From MPNP01 sp965116235 (GTDB lineage Bacteria; Pseudomonadota; Alphaproteobacteria; Rhodobacterales; Rhodobacteraceae): a stretch of 64,000 nt of DNA. Within the stretch, counting starts at the first letter, position 1; every line of letters begins with the position of its first letter. The translations under genes and the position numbers were made by a program. The stretch is taken from positions 2,790,001 to 2,854,000 of the forward strand of contig OZ220496.1 in assembly GCA_965116235.1 (NCBI GenBank), read 5' to 3'. This document shows positions 45,437 to 53,209 of the stretch, piece by piece. A model generated the notes under the pieces. That model searched no databases. It had not been told where the DNA came from and saw only the letters and a list, made by a program, of their open reading frames with translations.

Positions 45437-46363
45437 ATGACCATTTGGCTTCCCGGTATCACTCTCTCACTGATTACCACCGGGGTGTTGGTGTTTTTCT
45501 TGTACCGTCATCAATCCTCCGACTCACGGGAACGCAACAAGGAGATCGACATTTATCTCAAGCAGTTCAATGAACTTGCCACAGAACGGGAAAAAGGAAT
45601 TATCGACGCTGACGAGGAAGCCAAGATCAAGACTGAACTCGGCCGAAAGATCTTGACCTGCAATCATAAATTGGCTCAGCAACCAGACCCAAAGATGCTG
45701 TCTCCCAAAAGTACGCTTGCCCTGGCAGTTGGCTTGGGCTTTTTCCTTATTCTCGGCACGCAATTAATCCACACAAAGATCGGTCACCCTGGGTATCCCG
45801 ATCAGCCCATAAAGGTTCGCTTGGAAGAAACCGAAGCCTCAATTAACTCCAGGATGTCTACAGCCAGAATGTTTGAAGTCATGACTGGAAAAAGCTGGAA
45901 TGCGGAGATCAAGAAAGCGGATGAGATGCTCAACCAATGGGCTGAACTGAAGGCGGAAGATTCAAGTGGATACGTCGCCTTGTTACGACAGAGTTTTGAA
46001 GACAGCTTCGAACGGCAGAACTTTGCCCAGGCTAGCCATTACAAGAGGGAACTGATCTCACTTTTGGGCAACGAGGCCTCTGTTCAGGATTATCTGGGCT
46101 TGGCCAATGCCATGGTTTTGGCTACCAACCTGTACATTACTCCTGAAGGTGAGGAGGTCATCAGCAAAGTACTGACTCTGGACGAAAACAACTACACGGC
46201 CAATTTTTATTTGGGGCTAATGTTCAGTCAGGTCGGACGACCAGACCAGACATTTGAAATCTGGAACAGCCTGCTGAGTAAGCAACCGAATACTCAAAAC
46301 ATTTGGAAATACTACATTCAGACCAATTTGAATGGCATGGCGGCAAGAGCCGGTCTTCAGTAA
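45437..46363 (+). CDS. ccmI: c-type cytochrome biogenesis protein CcmI (CycH)
   Basis: CcmI presents apocytochrome c to the haem-ligation complex. The 308-residue protein has the expected layout: a first membrane segment (about 5-22, LPGITLSLITTGVLVFFLY), a cytoplasmic loop with a leucine-zipper-like helix, a second membrane segment (about 92-112, TLALAVGLGFFLILGTQL), and a periplasmic TPR region (residues 150-300, including NNYTANFYLGLMFSQVGRPD). The remaining ccm genes are not in the window. Assignment is by architecture and weak motif resemblance. Confidence 0.75.
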   Translation: MTIWLPGITLSLITTGVLVFFLYRHQSSDSRERNKEIDIYLKQFNELATEREKGIIDADEEAKIKTELGRKILTCNHKLAQQPDPKMLSPKSTLALAVGLGFFLILGTQLIHTKIGHPGYPDQPIKVRLEETEASINSRMSTARMFEVMTGKSWNAEIKKADEMLNQWAELKAEDSSGYVALLRQSFEDSFERQNFAQASHYKRELISLLGNEASVQDYLGLANAMVLATNLYITPEGEEVISKVLTLDENNYTANFYLGLMFSQVGRPDQTFEIWNSLLSKQPNTQNIWKYYIQTNLNGMAARAGLQ

Positions 46364-46504
46364 TGAATAAAGTCAGTTGAAACCGGACTATCTTTTGCCG
46401 CATCTCAAGGGAGACTGCACAGAACGAATGACGGCACTTCGATATTCCATGGCGCTGGCGTTCCAATCCGGGATATCAGATACTGCAAATTGTTTGGGAT
46501 CGCC

Positions 46505-47011
46505 ATGAGCAACTTTCAACTAGCCCACCAGAACATTCCCGTTGAAAACATGTCTGAGTTCGTTCGAAGAGTCGCTGATAGTCGGTCTCTGGCTGGACTG
46601 GATGTCGGCTCAAAGACAATTGGTGTTGGTGTTTCGGATACAAGTCGTATCGTTTCAACGCCCTATACAACAATTGCTCGCAAGAAGTTTTCCAGTGATG
46701 TTCAACAATTGCTTGCCTTCGAAAGGGAATGGTACATAGGAGGATACATCATCGGACTGCCCAAAAACATGGATGGATCATCGGGGCCCAAGGTCCAGTC
46801 CATTCGAGCTTTCGCCTATAACTTGTGTCGTCACACTGAACTGCCAGTGACCTTCTGGGATGAAAGATTGTCAACTGTTGCCGCGGAGAGATATCTGCTC
46901 GAATCGAATACCTCCCGTCGCAAAAGAGCCCAAAAAATTGATAGTATCGCAGCATCCGTCATTCTTCAAAATGCCTTGGACTATCTGAACAATGTTAGAG
47001 CGTCAAAGTGA
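46505..47011 (+). CDS. ruvX: Holliday junction resolvase-like protein RuvX (YqgF)
   Basis: An RNase H-fold nuclease of the YqgF/RuvX family, implicated in 16S rRNA 5' processing and DNA metabolism. Key motifs: LAGLDVGSKTIGVGVSD with the first catalytic Asp, YIIGLPKNMDGSSGPKV, and FWDERLSTVAAERYL with the second acidic residues, then KKIDSIAASVILQ (here QKIDSIAASVILQ) with the last Asp. ATG at 46505 is preferred to the TTG upstream; it gives 168 residues. Its stop overlaps the GTG of the DUF1289 gene, so the two are translationally coupled. Confidence 0.92.
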   Translation: MSNFQLAHQNIPVENMSEFVRRVADSRSLAGLDVGSKTIGVGVSDTSRIVSTPYTTIARKKFSSDVQQLLAFEREWYIGGYIIGLPKNMDGSSGPKVQSIRAFAYNLCRHTELPVTFWDERLSTVAAERYLLESNTSRRKRAQKIDSIAASVILQNALDYLNNVRASK

Positions 47012-47253
47012 GCAAAAGAAAAGTTTGGCAGCGCGATGAACCGGACAGCCCATGTCAGGACATCTGCTTGATTCACCCTGATGCCAAGATTTGCATCGGC
47101 TGCTATCGAACTCCGGAAGAGATCAGCCGCTGGGGCAAATACTCGCCTGAAAAGAGACAGTCCCTCATCCGGCAACTGCCCGAAAGAAGTCAGCGTGTCA
47201 AAGGGCGCCGTGGTGGCCGGACGGGGAGAAAGAGCCGAGCCCGCTCGAACTGA
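47008..47253 (+). CDS. DUF1289 family small cysteine-rich protein
   Basis: An 81-residue protein with the DUF1289 signature SPCQDICLIHPDAKICIGCY followed by RTPEEISRWGKYSPE, four conserved cysteines that suggest a metal or Fe-S site, and a strongly basic C-terminal tail. The function of the family is unknown. The GTG start at 47008 overlaps the ruvX stop. Its end lies 11 bases from that of the convergent dusA. Confidence 0.88.
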   Translation: MSKRKVWQRDEPDSPCQDICLIHPDAKICIGCYRTPEEISRWGKYSPEKRQSLIRQLPERSQRVKGRRGGRTGRKSRARSN

Positions 47254-47264
47254 ATTTCTTGAGT

Positions 47265-48275
47265 TCAGTTGCAAGCGTGAAACGACTTGATCTGTTGCAG
47301 CGTAGCGCGTATCCCTTCCACCCCATTGCAATCCATGAACTGCTGCGAAGAGAGATTTCGTCGCCATATCTTGGCCCCTTGTCGACCGGTGAACAAGCCT
47401 AGCATATGTCGCGTTATTCGTCTGATTGGTGTTCCTCGTTCGACTTCCTGTGCCATGTAGCGAATCATTTTGTATATAACGGCATCAAGAGTGTCCGGGT
47501 TGGGGGAAGAAAAAATTCTGTGATCGGCTTCCAGCAACAGGTTGACGGGGTCACGGTAGGCGGCTCGACCCACCATGACTCCACTTATTCCTCTGTTCAG
47601 GTGTGATTTAACCTGGTCCAAATCGTCGATCCCCCCGTTAATGCATATCGTCAGATCAGGGAACATGCTTTTCATCGCATGCACCAACTCATAGTCCAGT
47701 GGTGGCACTGTCCTGTTCTCTTTCGGACTCAAGCCATTGAGGTATGCCTTCCTGGCATGGACAATTACTCTCTTTATTCCTGTCTCTTCCATTCTGGCAA
47801 CAAGGTCAGGCAATACCTTGCAAGGATTATCATCATCGACTCCGATACGACATTTGACGGTTATTTCAGTTCCGTTGGCTACATCTTGCATCGCCTTGAT
47901 ACAGTCCATGGCCAGATCCGGCAATGTTATCAGCTTTGCTCCGAAGCAGGCGTTAGCCACTCGGTCTGAAGGGCAACCCATGTTCAAGTTTATCTCATCA
48001 AAGCCGAACCGATTGGCTATGTCTACCGCTTGAGCCAATTCAGTCGGGTTTGACCCCCCTAGTTGCAAAGCCAAGGGATGTTCTTGGGGATGATATGCCA
48101 AGTGCCTGTCCACATTCCCGTGGATCAAGGCGGTGGCAGCAACCATTTCCGTGTACAACAATGAATGTCTGGAGAGCAATCTGAACAGATAGCGACAATG
48201 ACGGTCTGTCCAGTCCATCATCGGGGCCACTGACAGGGTATAGGACGGAAGGAGGAAATGGGAGTCAGGCGGCAT
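47265..48275 (-). CDS. dusA: tRNA-dihydrouridine(20/20a) synthase DusA
   Basis: A flavin enzyme that reduces U20/U20a in the tRNA D loop. Core motifs: SVAPMMDWTDRHCRYLFRL at the start of the barrel, EINLNMGCPSDRV, the catalytic Cys in NACFGAKLI, VIVHARKAYLNGLSPKENR (the DusA-type insertion) and CINGGIDD. ATG at 48275 gives 336 residues, as expected; the frame is open to 48386 but that region does not match the family. Confidence 0.94.
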   Translation of the reverse strand: MPPDSHFLLPSYTLSVAPMMDWTDRHCRYLFRLLSRHSLLYTEMVAATALIHGNVDRHLAYHPQEHPLALQLGGSNPTELAQAVDIANRFGFDEINLNMGCPSDRVANACFGAKLITLPDLAMDCIKAMQDVANGTEITVKCRIGVDDDNPCKVLPDLVARMEETGIKRVIVHARKAYLNGLSPKENRTVPPLDYELVHAMKSMFPDLTICINGGIDDLDQVKSHLNRGISGVMVGRAAYRDPVNLLLEADHRIFSSPNPDTLDAVIYKMIRYMAQEVERGTPIRRITRHMLGLFTGRQGAKIWRRNLSSQQFMDCNGVEGIRATLQQIKSFHACN

Positions 48276-48457
48276 GAGCTGTATTCCTGAAGTTACGGAA
48301 TCATCCAGTGTCCCGGTGCTGTCATTGTCTGCTTCGATGAAGCTGGATCCGCCAGAATTCCAAGATGCTGCGTACCATAAATCCATAAATGGATCTTAAA
48401 CTTGATTGTTGCAATGCGGAGTTTCCAGTGGTATAAGTCATTCGACAGTCGGGAATC

Positions 48458-49480
48458 ATGGAGTTTGGATTCATGATGGATGAGAGCCTTTTCGGAGTCC
48501 GCGACAAGCGTGGACATTGGCGACCCTTCAGGCGAGTCAAGTACCCGCCGTTGTTCACTTGGCCCGTCAGGATTCGTCCCCTTTTGGCGTGGATATTTCG
48601 CTGGAATGGCTACATTTACCCGTACAACCTGCTGTATGCTGTCGTAGGCATCCTGGTTTGGACCTACCTGACCCCCGACCTGTCAACGATGCAGTCATTT
48701 GGCTTCGACTGGGTTCTTTTCATCCTGCTCAGAAATGCCGGCATCATGACCCTTTGGTACGGCCTGTTTCATCTGCGTCTATACATTGTCAAGGGCCAGG
48801 GAACCGCGTTCAAATATAACCCCAAATGGCCGGAAACCGACAGTTCCGGTTTTCTGTTTCGAAATCAAACCATCGACAATCTGATCTGGTGCTACTTCAG
48901 TGCCTTGCCTCTGTGGACTGCATATGAAGCGGCAACCCTTTGGATGATGGCAAACGGATTTATTCCTGTTTTGGCCTTCACCGAGAATCCGGTGCTGTTT
49001 GTTGCACTATTTTTTGCCATTCCACTGTTCAGAGAAGTTCATTTTTACTTTATCCACCGACTGATCCACTGGCCTCCACTCTATCGTGCCTGCCACAAGG
49101 TTCATCATGCCAACTCCAATCCAGGTCCTTGGTCGGGATTGTCCATGCATCCCGGAGAACATCTTATTTATTTTTCAAGTGTCCTGTTGCATTGGATTGT
49201 TCCCTCGAACCCGGTACATGTCGTATTCCATATGGTTCACCTGACCATGTCACCACCTGTGACTCATTCGGGATTTGAAAAGGTCGTTCTGGATGATGGC
49301 AAGGCTGTCGACACCAATGCATTGGCTCACTACCTTCACCACAAGTATTTTGAAGTGAACTATTCTGATGGAGCCGTGCCACTTGACAAGTGGTTCGGAT
49401 CGTTTCATGACGGGTCGCCGGAGGGCGACAAGCTGGTCCAGCAAAGGTTAAGACACCTCAAGGCTCGATCCGTAAAATAG
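48458..49480 (+). CDS. Sterol desaturase / fatty acid hydroxylase family membrane protein
   Basis: A di-iron membrane oxygenase of 340 residues. The histidine boxes are HFYFIHRLIH, HKVHH and HYLHHKYF, spaced as in the fatty acid hydroxylase superfamily. Several membrane segments surround them, at about 55-75, 88-108, 145-165 and 178-200. The substrate may be a sterol-like, carotenoid or fatty acyl compound; the sequence does not decide. It is divergent from dusA and convergent with the phosphoribosyltransferase gene. Confidence 0.88.
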   Translation: MEFGFMMDESLFGVRDKRGHWRPFRRVKYPPLFTWPVRIRPLLAWIFRWNGYIYPYNLLYAVVGILVWTYLTPDLSTMQSFGFDWVLFILLRNAGIMTLWYGLFHLRLYIVKGQGTAFKYNPKWPETDSSGFLFRNQTIDNLIWCYFSALPLWTAYEAATLWMMANGFIPVLAFTENPVLFVALFFAIPLFREVHFYFIHRLIHWPPLYRACHKVHHANSNPGPWSGLSMHPGEHLIYFSSVLLHWIVPSNPVHVVFHMVHLTMSPPVTHSGFEKVVLDDGKAVDTNALAHYLHHKYFEVNYSDGAVPLDKWFGSFHDGSPEGDKLVQQRLRHLKARSVK

Positions 49481-49544
49481 CGACGATTCTCAATATCTTG
49501 GTTAACCGCTCCACCTGTTGCCTGAATAACTGGTTTTGAAGGCT

Positions 49545-49554
49545 GGGGGGGGGG
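49545..49554 (+). repeat. Poly-G run (10 G) in an intergenic region
   Basis: Ten consecutive G, 64 bases after the desaturase stop and 145 bases beyond the 3' end of the convergent phosphoribosyltransferase gene. It has the length of the runs in the autotransporter modules but no nearby start codon it obviously controls. Confidence 0.75.
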
Positions 49555-49698
49555 ACGACTTTGTAGGGTTGAAACGTTGTCATTGGCAGGCTCTGGGAGC
49601 CAAGACACCAATTGTTGTCCGTTCCGTCTTGGAACTTGCTACCGGTGCAGCGTTGCTGTCGTCAGATTGCCATGTTTCTGAAATGAAGCCAACATCCA

Positions 49699-50370
49699 TC
49701 AGTTTTCATGGGAAACCGGCTCGAAATCAACCATGTCACGTGCTGTTCGGGCAATGAAAAGCCCGACGATTCGAGTTTGCGGGAATCGCTTTGTTAAGAT
49801 TGACTTTGCGGCTCGAAAATGTGCACCCGTTGTCAGGACGTCATCGACGATGACAATTCGTTCTTGAACGGGCATAATGCACTGCTTGTCATCAACACGA
49901 TATAGATTTTCGATCTGCTCAGGACGCATCCGCTCTTCTTTAACATGAACCGATTCTGTACTCGCGATCTGAACAATGAGTTCGCGGATATCAAGAGGTG
50001 GAGTGGGACGAATGGAATTTAGCATCCGTACCATTCGGTCATCGTAAAGGGGATCATCTTTTGCCTTTGATGGTGGAATCGGCACAAAGGTCAGGCGGTC
50101 CAGAACTTTCAGCAGGGCAGATTTAAACGCGGTTGCAGTCTCTCGAATAGCCTTCTCTTTGTATTTCCACTCCGGCAATCCACGACGGTCCGTCGGTTTC
50201 TTGAAGTTTATTATCAGTTGATTGGTCGTACTGTGCCTGTACCCCTCACCGGCACTATATTCACCGAAAAAGCAACACGCATCGTCATCATTCAGATACC
50301 AATGGTCTTGACGTGTCAGTTGGTCGATCTCAGTCAGACGATGTGGAAAGGTATTGGCAGATTTCATCAT
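49699..50370 (-). CDS. Phosphoribosyltransferase-fold protein paired with a DprA-like gene
   Basis: From ATG 50370 the product has 223 residues. Its C-terminal half shows a type I phosphoribosyltransferase pattern: FVPIPPSKAKDDPLYDDRMVRML and, near the end, RIVIVDDVLTTGAHFRAA, where DDVLTTG is the PRPP-binding loop. ComF proteins share this motif, but there is no zinc-finger N-terminus; instead the first 60 residues contain a CCFFGEY stretch. The start lies 41 bases inside the DprA-like gene, so the two proteins are probably made in step. Function unknown; competence, DNA processing or defence are all possible. Confidence 0.7.
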   Translation of the reverse strand: MMKSANTFPHRLTEIDQLTRQDHWYLNDDDACCFFGEYSAGEGYRHSTTNQLIINFKKPTDRRGLPEWKYKEKAIRETATAFKSALLKVLDRLTFVPIPPSKAKDDPLYDDRMVRMLNSIRPTPPLDIRELIVQIASTESVHVKEERMRPEQIENLYRVDDKQCIMPVQERIVIVDDVLTTGAHFRAAKSILTKRFPQTRIVGLFIARTARDMVDFEPVSHEN

Positions 50371-51235
50371 AATCCTTGACACGTAAGGCACCTTTATTGG
50401 CAAGCCTGTCGGGCCACCTGAGGCGCTGATCTTGGAAGCAACTGTCAAGAATGAACAGCTTGCGGCCCTGTTCAAGTGCCGCGCGGGCTTGAATGAGTGT
50501 ACCCGATGTCTCCCCGGCCTCCACGATTATGGTGGCTTCGGTGAGAGCCGACATGGTTTTGTTCCGTTCTGGAAAGAACAGGCGATTCTGCCGATAATCC
50601 TGAGATTCGTAGCGTATGACTGGCACTTGGCTGATGACCAAAAAGTGTTCGGCGATCTGACTTTGCAACTCGGCGTTCTCTTTCGGATAGACATGTGACA
50701 ATGGGGTACCTACGACTGCGATCGTCCGCCCGTTCTCCTCCATAGCGGTTTCATGAGCCATGCGGTCAACTCCAGCCGCCAAACCGGAGACAACTGTGAA
50801 GCCGTCCTGCACCAAATCGCTTACCAATCGTCTGGTATAGGCAAGTCCTTGTTGCGACGGCTTACGGGTGCCGACCACGGCAACCGAGCGCGAAGCCGTC
50901 AGGTCCCACCAACCTTGATAGTAGAAGCATTCGATAGGATGTGCCGCATCACGGAGTTTATCGGGATACTCGGCTGAGCCGTGAACCCGCACCCCAAACC
51001 GCCCAACTCCGGCTTCTTCAAACTTCTGCTTGACGCGGTCGGCATACTCATAGGCACGGTCGACGGAAACGAAATCTGACGGAAGGCTGTCGGGGTAGCG
51101 GGCAAACCGTTGAGACAAGGACCTGAACGTTGTCTTCGGTTCTGTCCACAAGACTTCGTATGCCCCCATCTCCAAAAATGGAGAAACCGCCAGACTTTCA
51201 AAATCCGGTCGGCCAAGTGGGAGTTCTGCCGTCAT
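50330..51235 (-). CDS. DprA-like (Smf/LOG-superfamily Rossmann) protein
   Basis: A protein of 301 residues with a DprA Rossmann domain: VAVVGTRKPSQQGLAYTRRL, VSGLAAGVDRMAHETAM, VVGTPLSHVYPKENAEL, FPERNKTMSALTEATIIVEA and SGTLIQARAALEQGRKL. These cover the conserved nucleotide/DNA-binding loops. The N-terminal 90 residues differ from standard DprA (no helix-hairpin-helix domain recognised), and the C-terminal winged helix is missing. ATG at 51235 has an AAAGGTG six bases upstream. The downstream partner, overlapping by 41 bases, is the phosphoribosyltransferase-fold protein. Confidence 0.82.
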   Translation of the reverse strand: MTAELPLGRPDFESLAVSPFLEMGAYEVLWTEPKTTFRSLSQRFARYPDSLPSDFVSVDRAYEYADRVKQKFEEAGVGRFGVRVHGSAEYPDKLRDAAHPIECFYYQGWWDLTASRSVAVVGTRKPSQQGLAYTRRLVSDLVQDGFTVVSGLAAGVDRMAHETAMEENGRTIAVVGTPLSHVYPKENAELQSQIAEHFLVISQVPVIRYESQDYRQNRLFFPERNKTMSALTEATIIVEAGETSGTLIQARAALEQGRKLFILDSCFQDQRLRWPDRLANKGALRVKDYDEICQYLSTSSD

Positions 51236-51344
51236 CCCTTGCACCTTTATAGCTGGTCTTGGCCTTCCAAGGCCAACCCTTCTCTTTCCAACACCAAAAA
51301 AGGGGAATTATACGCCTGTTCACCTAAAATATTACGGAATGCAC

Positions 51345-51418
51345 TGGAGGCGAGTACCGGAATTGAACCGGTGTACACGGTTTTGCAGACCGCTGCGTAA
51401 CCACTCCGCCAACTCGCC
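51345..51418 (-). tRNA. tRNA-Cys (anticodon GCA)
   Basis: On the minus strand the acceptor arms GGCGAGT and ACTCGCC pair over 7 bp, with discriminator T and an encoded CCA (51347-51345). The anticodon loop CTGCAAA contains GCA. The T loop is GTTCAATTC. Total length is 74 bases with CCA. Confidence 0.94.
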
Positions 51419-51491
51419 TTATCTCCTGTCAGTTACAATATAGCGTAAGTGTACCAGATTAACAGGTTTTCTCCACTCGTACTGCAAAAGC

Positions 51492-52388
51492 CTATACCCA
51501 GTCCGGATCGCTCAAGCCGAGTTTACGACAATATGACGTAACCGTATTGGCCAGCAGGCAGGCGATTGTCATGGGACCGACTCCTCCGGGAACAGGAGTT
51601 ATGGCCCCGGCAACCGTCGCAGCTTTTTCAAAGTTTACATCTCCGACCAGTTTTGGCTTGGCATCGGCTGCATCGGAAGGGTTGATTCGGTTTATTCCGA
51701 CATCAATCACTGTCGCTCCCGGCTTGACCCAATCACCATCAATAAAATGGGGTCTGCCGACTGCCGCAATGAGTATATCGGCCTGTCGGCATACTTCAGG
51801 CAATTCTCTTGTGCGGCTGTGCGCAACAGTTACCGTGCAATTTTCCTTCAAGAGGAGCTGTGCCAGGGGCTTGCCGACAATGTTTGATCGTCCGACAACC
51901 AGGGCGTTCATGCCTGAAAGTTTCTTGTGGTAGTCCAAAAGCATCAGCAAACAGCCGAGAGGGGTACACGGTATCATTGACTTTTGCCCGGTGGCTAGCA
52001 ACCCTACATTGGAAATGTGAAAACCGTCGACATCCTTCTCGGGGGAAATGGCATTGATTATCTTGTTGGAATCAATGTGCTTGGGCAACGGAAGCTGTAC
52101 CAATATGCCATGAACCGACTGATCGCTGTTGATTTGACCGATCAGGTTCAAGAGTTCTTCCTCCGGAACGTTCTTGTCGAGGACGTACTTATGGGACTGC
52201 ATTCCGACTTCGGAAGTCTGTCTGGACTTGTTTCGTACGTAGACCTCACTGGCCGGATCTTCACCAACAAGTATGACAGCGAGGCCGGGAGCAATTCCAT
52301 TGACCCGCTTAAGTTCGTCAACTCGGTTTGCGACCTTGCGTCTGAGAGTGGCGGCAAACGACTTCCCGTCAATGATATGAGCTGTCAT
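51492..52388 (-). CDS. folD: Methylenetetrahydrofolate dehydrogenase / methenyltetrahydrofolate cyclohydrolase
   Basis: FolD interconverts methylene-, methenyl- and formyl-THF. The 298-residue protein carries LAVILVGEDPASEVYVRNK with the family lysine downstream, VHGILVQLPLPKHID, VGRSNIVGKPLAQLLL (NADP-binding region) and TPVPGGVGPMTIACLL. This activity would use the methylene-THF that sarcosine oxidase (35105-40330) releases. The gene lies between tRNA-Cys and the MOSC gene. Confidence 0.96.
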   Translation of the reverse strand: MTAHIIDGKSFAATLRRKVANRVDELKRVNGIAPGLAVILVGEDPASEVYVRNKSRQTSEVGMQSHKYVLDKNVPEEELLNLIGQINSDQSVHGILVQLPLPKHIDSNKIINAISPEKDVDGFHISNVGLLATGQKSMIPCTPLGCLLMLLDYHKKLSGMNALVVGRSNIVGKPLAQLLLKENCTVTVAHSRTRELPEVCRQADILIAAVGRPHFIDGDWVKPGATVIDVGINRINPSDAADAKPKLVGDVNFEKAATVAGAITPVPGGVGPMTIACLLANTVTSYCRKLGLSDPDWV

Positions 52389-52424
52389 GCTGCGTCCTTC
52401 AATTAATTCAGTGATTAAGAATGC

Positions 52425-53006
52425 CTAAGCATGAGGCCACCTGTCCTGCATTGGCACGAACACCTTGACCCGGTCACCAACGAATATCAAACCCTCTCGC
52501 TCAACCCAGGCGGTGACTCCCCTGCGATTCCGTGCTGCACTCTTGAAGGCTTTTCCCTTGCCTCGGTTTTCCTTCTCGATTTCACGGGCTGGAAAATTGC
52601 ATGGGAGATTGATCATGTCAATGGTCACGGTTGCTCCCGAGGCAAACTGGAGACGGGTGGATGGAGGTATTAGCGTAAAATCTGGAATCCCTCGAACAAC
52701 CAGATTGGCACCCAGCAATTCCGGGACAATCCGCTCCATTTCCATCTCATCAGCAATCAAATCCAAGTCTTCCAGCGAAACAATGGAAAGCTGCCGAACA
52801 TTTCGAATGGGCGTGTCCTCAGGGTAAAGGTCCTTGACCCGAACGCAAGCCGGTCTTGTCAGCCCATGATGGGAGTCCCCTTCCAGTCCTCCATATGTGA
52901 GCCGAGCTTGCGTCTGGGTACTGGACCGGATTGAGGCGGTAGGGTTTGACACCTTGCCAATCCATTCCAGCGAGGCAGGCGAATTGAATTCAGTAAAAAT
53001 ACTCAC
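52425..53006 (-). CDS. MOSC domain-containing protein
   Basis: The C-terminal domain of molybdenum cofactor sulfurases occurs here as a stand-alone protein of about 193 residues. Seen: YGGLEGDSHHGLTRPACVRV near residue 40, a central RQLSIVSLEDLDLIADEM, LGANLVVRGI, the cysteine in INLPCNFP, and NRRGVTAWVEREGLI. Bacterial MOSC proteins are thought to carry sulfur or bind Moco, but this one has no known substrate. GTG at 53006, with AAGGG just upstream, is a better start than the TTG at 53018. Confidence 0.85.
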   Translation of the reverse strand: MSIFTEFNSPASLEWIGKVSNPTASIRSSTQTQARLTYGGLEGDSHHGLTRPACVRVKDLYPEDTPIRNVRQLSIVSLEDLDLIADEMEMERIVPELLGANLVVRGIPDFTLIPPSTRLQFASGATVTIDMINLPCNFPAREIEKENRGKGKAFKSAARNRRGVTAWVEREGLIFVGDRVKVFVPMQDRWPHA

Positions 53007-53209
53007 GGAACCCTTCAATCAAAACCATATGGAATCCCCTTCACAGACTCGCAATTTGCATGCGGCATGGTAAAACAGATTTTTTTACTTAGTAGGTCGG
53101 CAGGCCCCTGAAAGTCAAGACAGTGTTTGTTCATGCCGCGATACCGCCAATTCACGCCATTGACGGAACCGAACTCCTCAGCGGGTGAGTTGTACCGGCG
53201 GCAGGCGTC

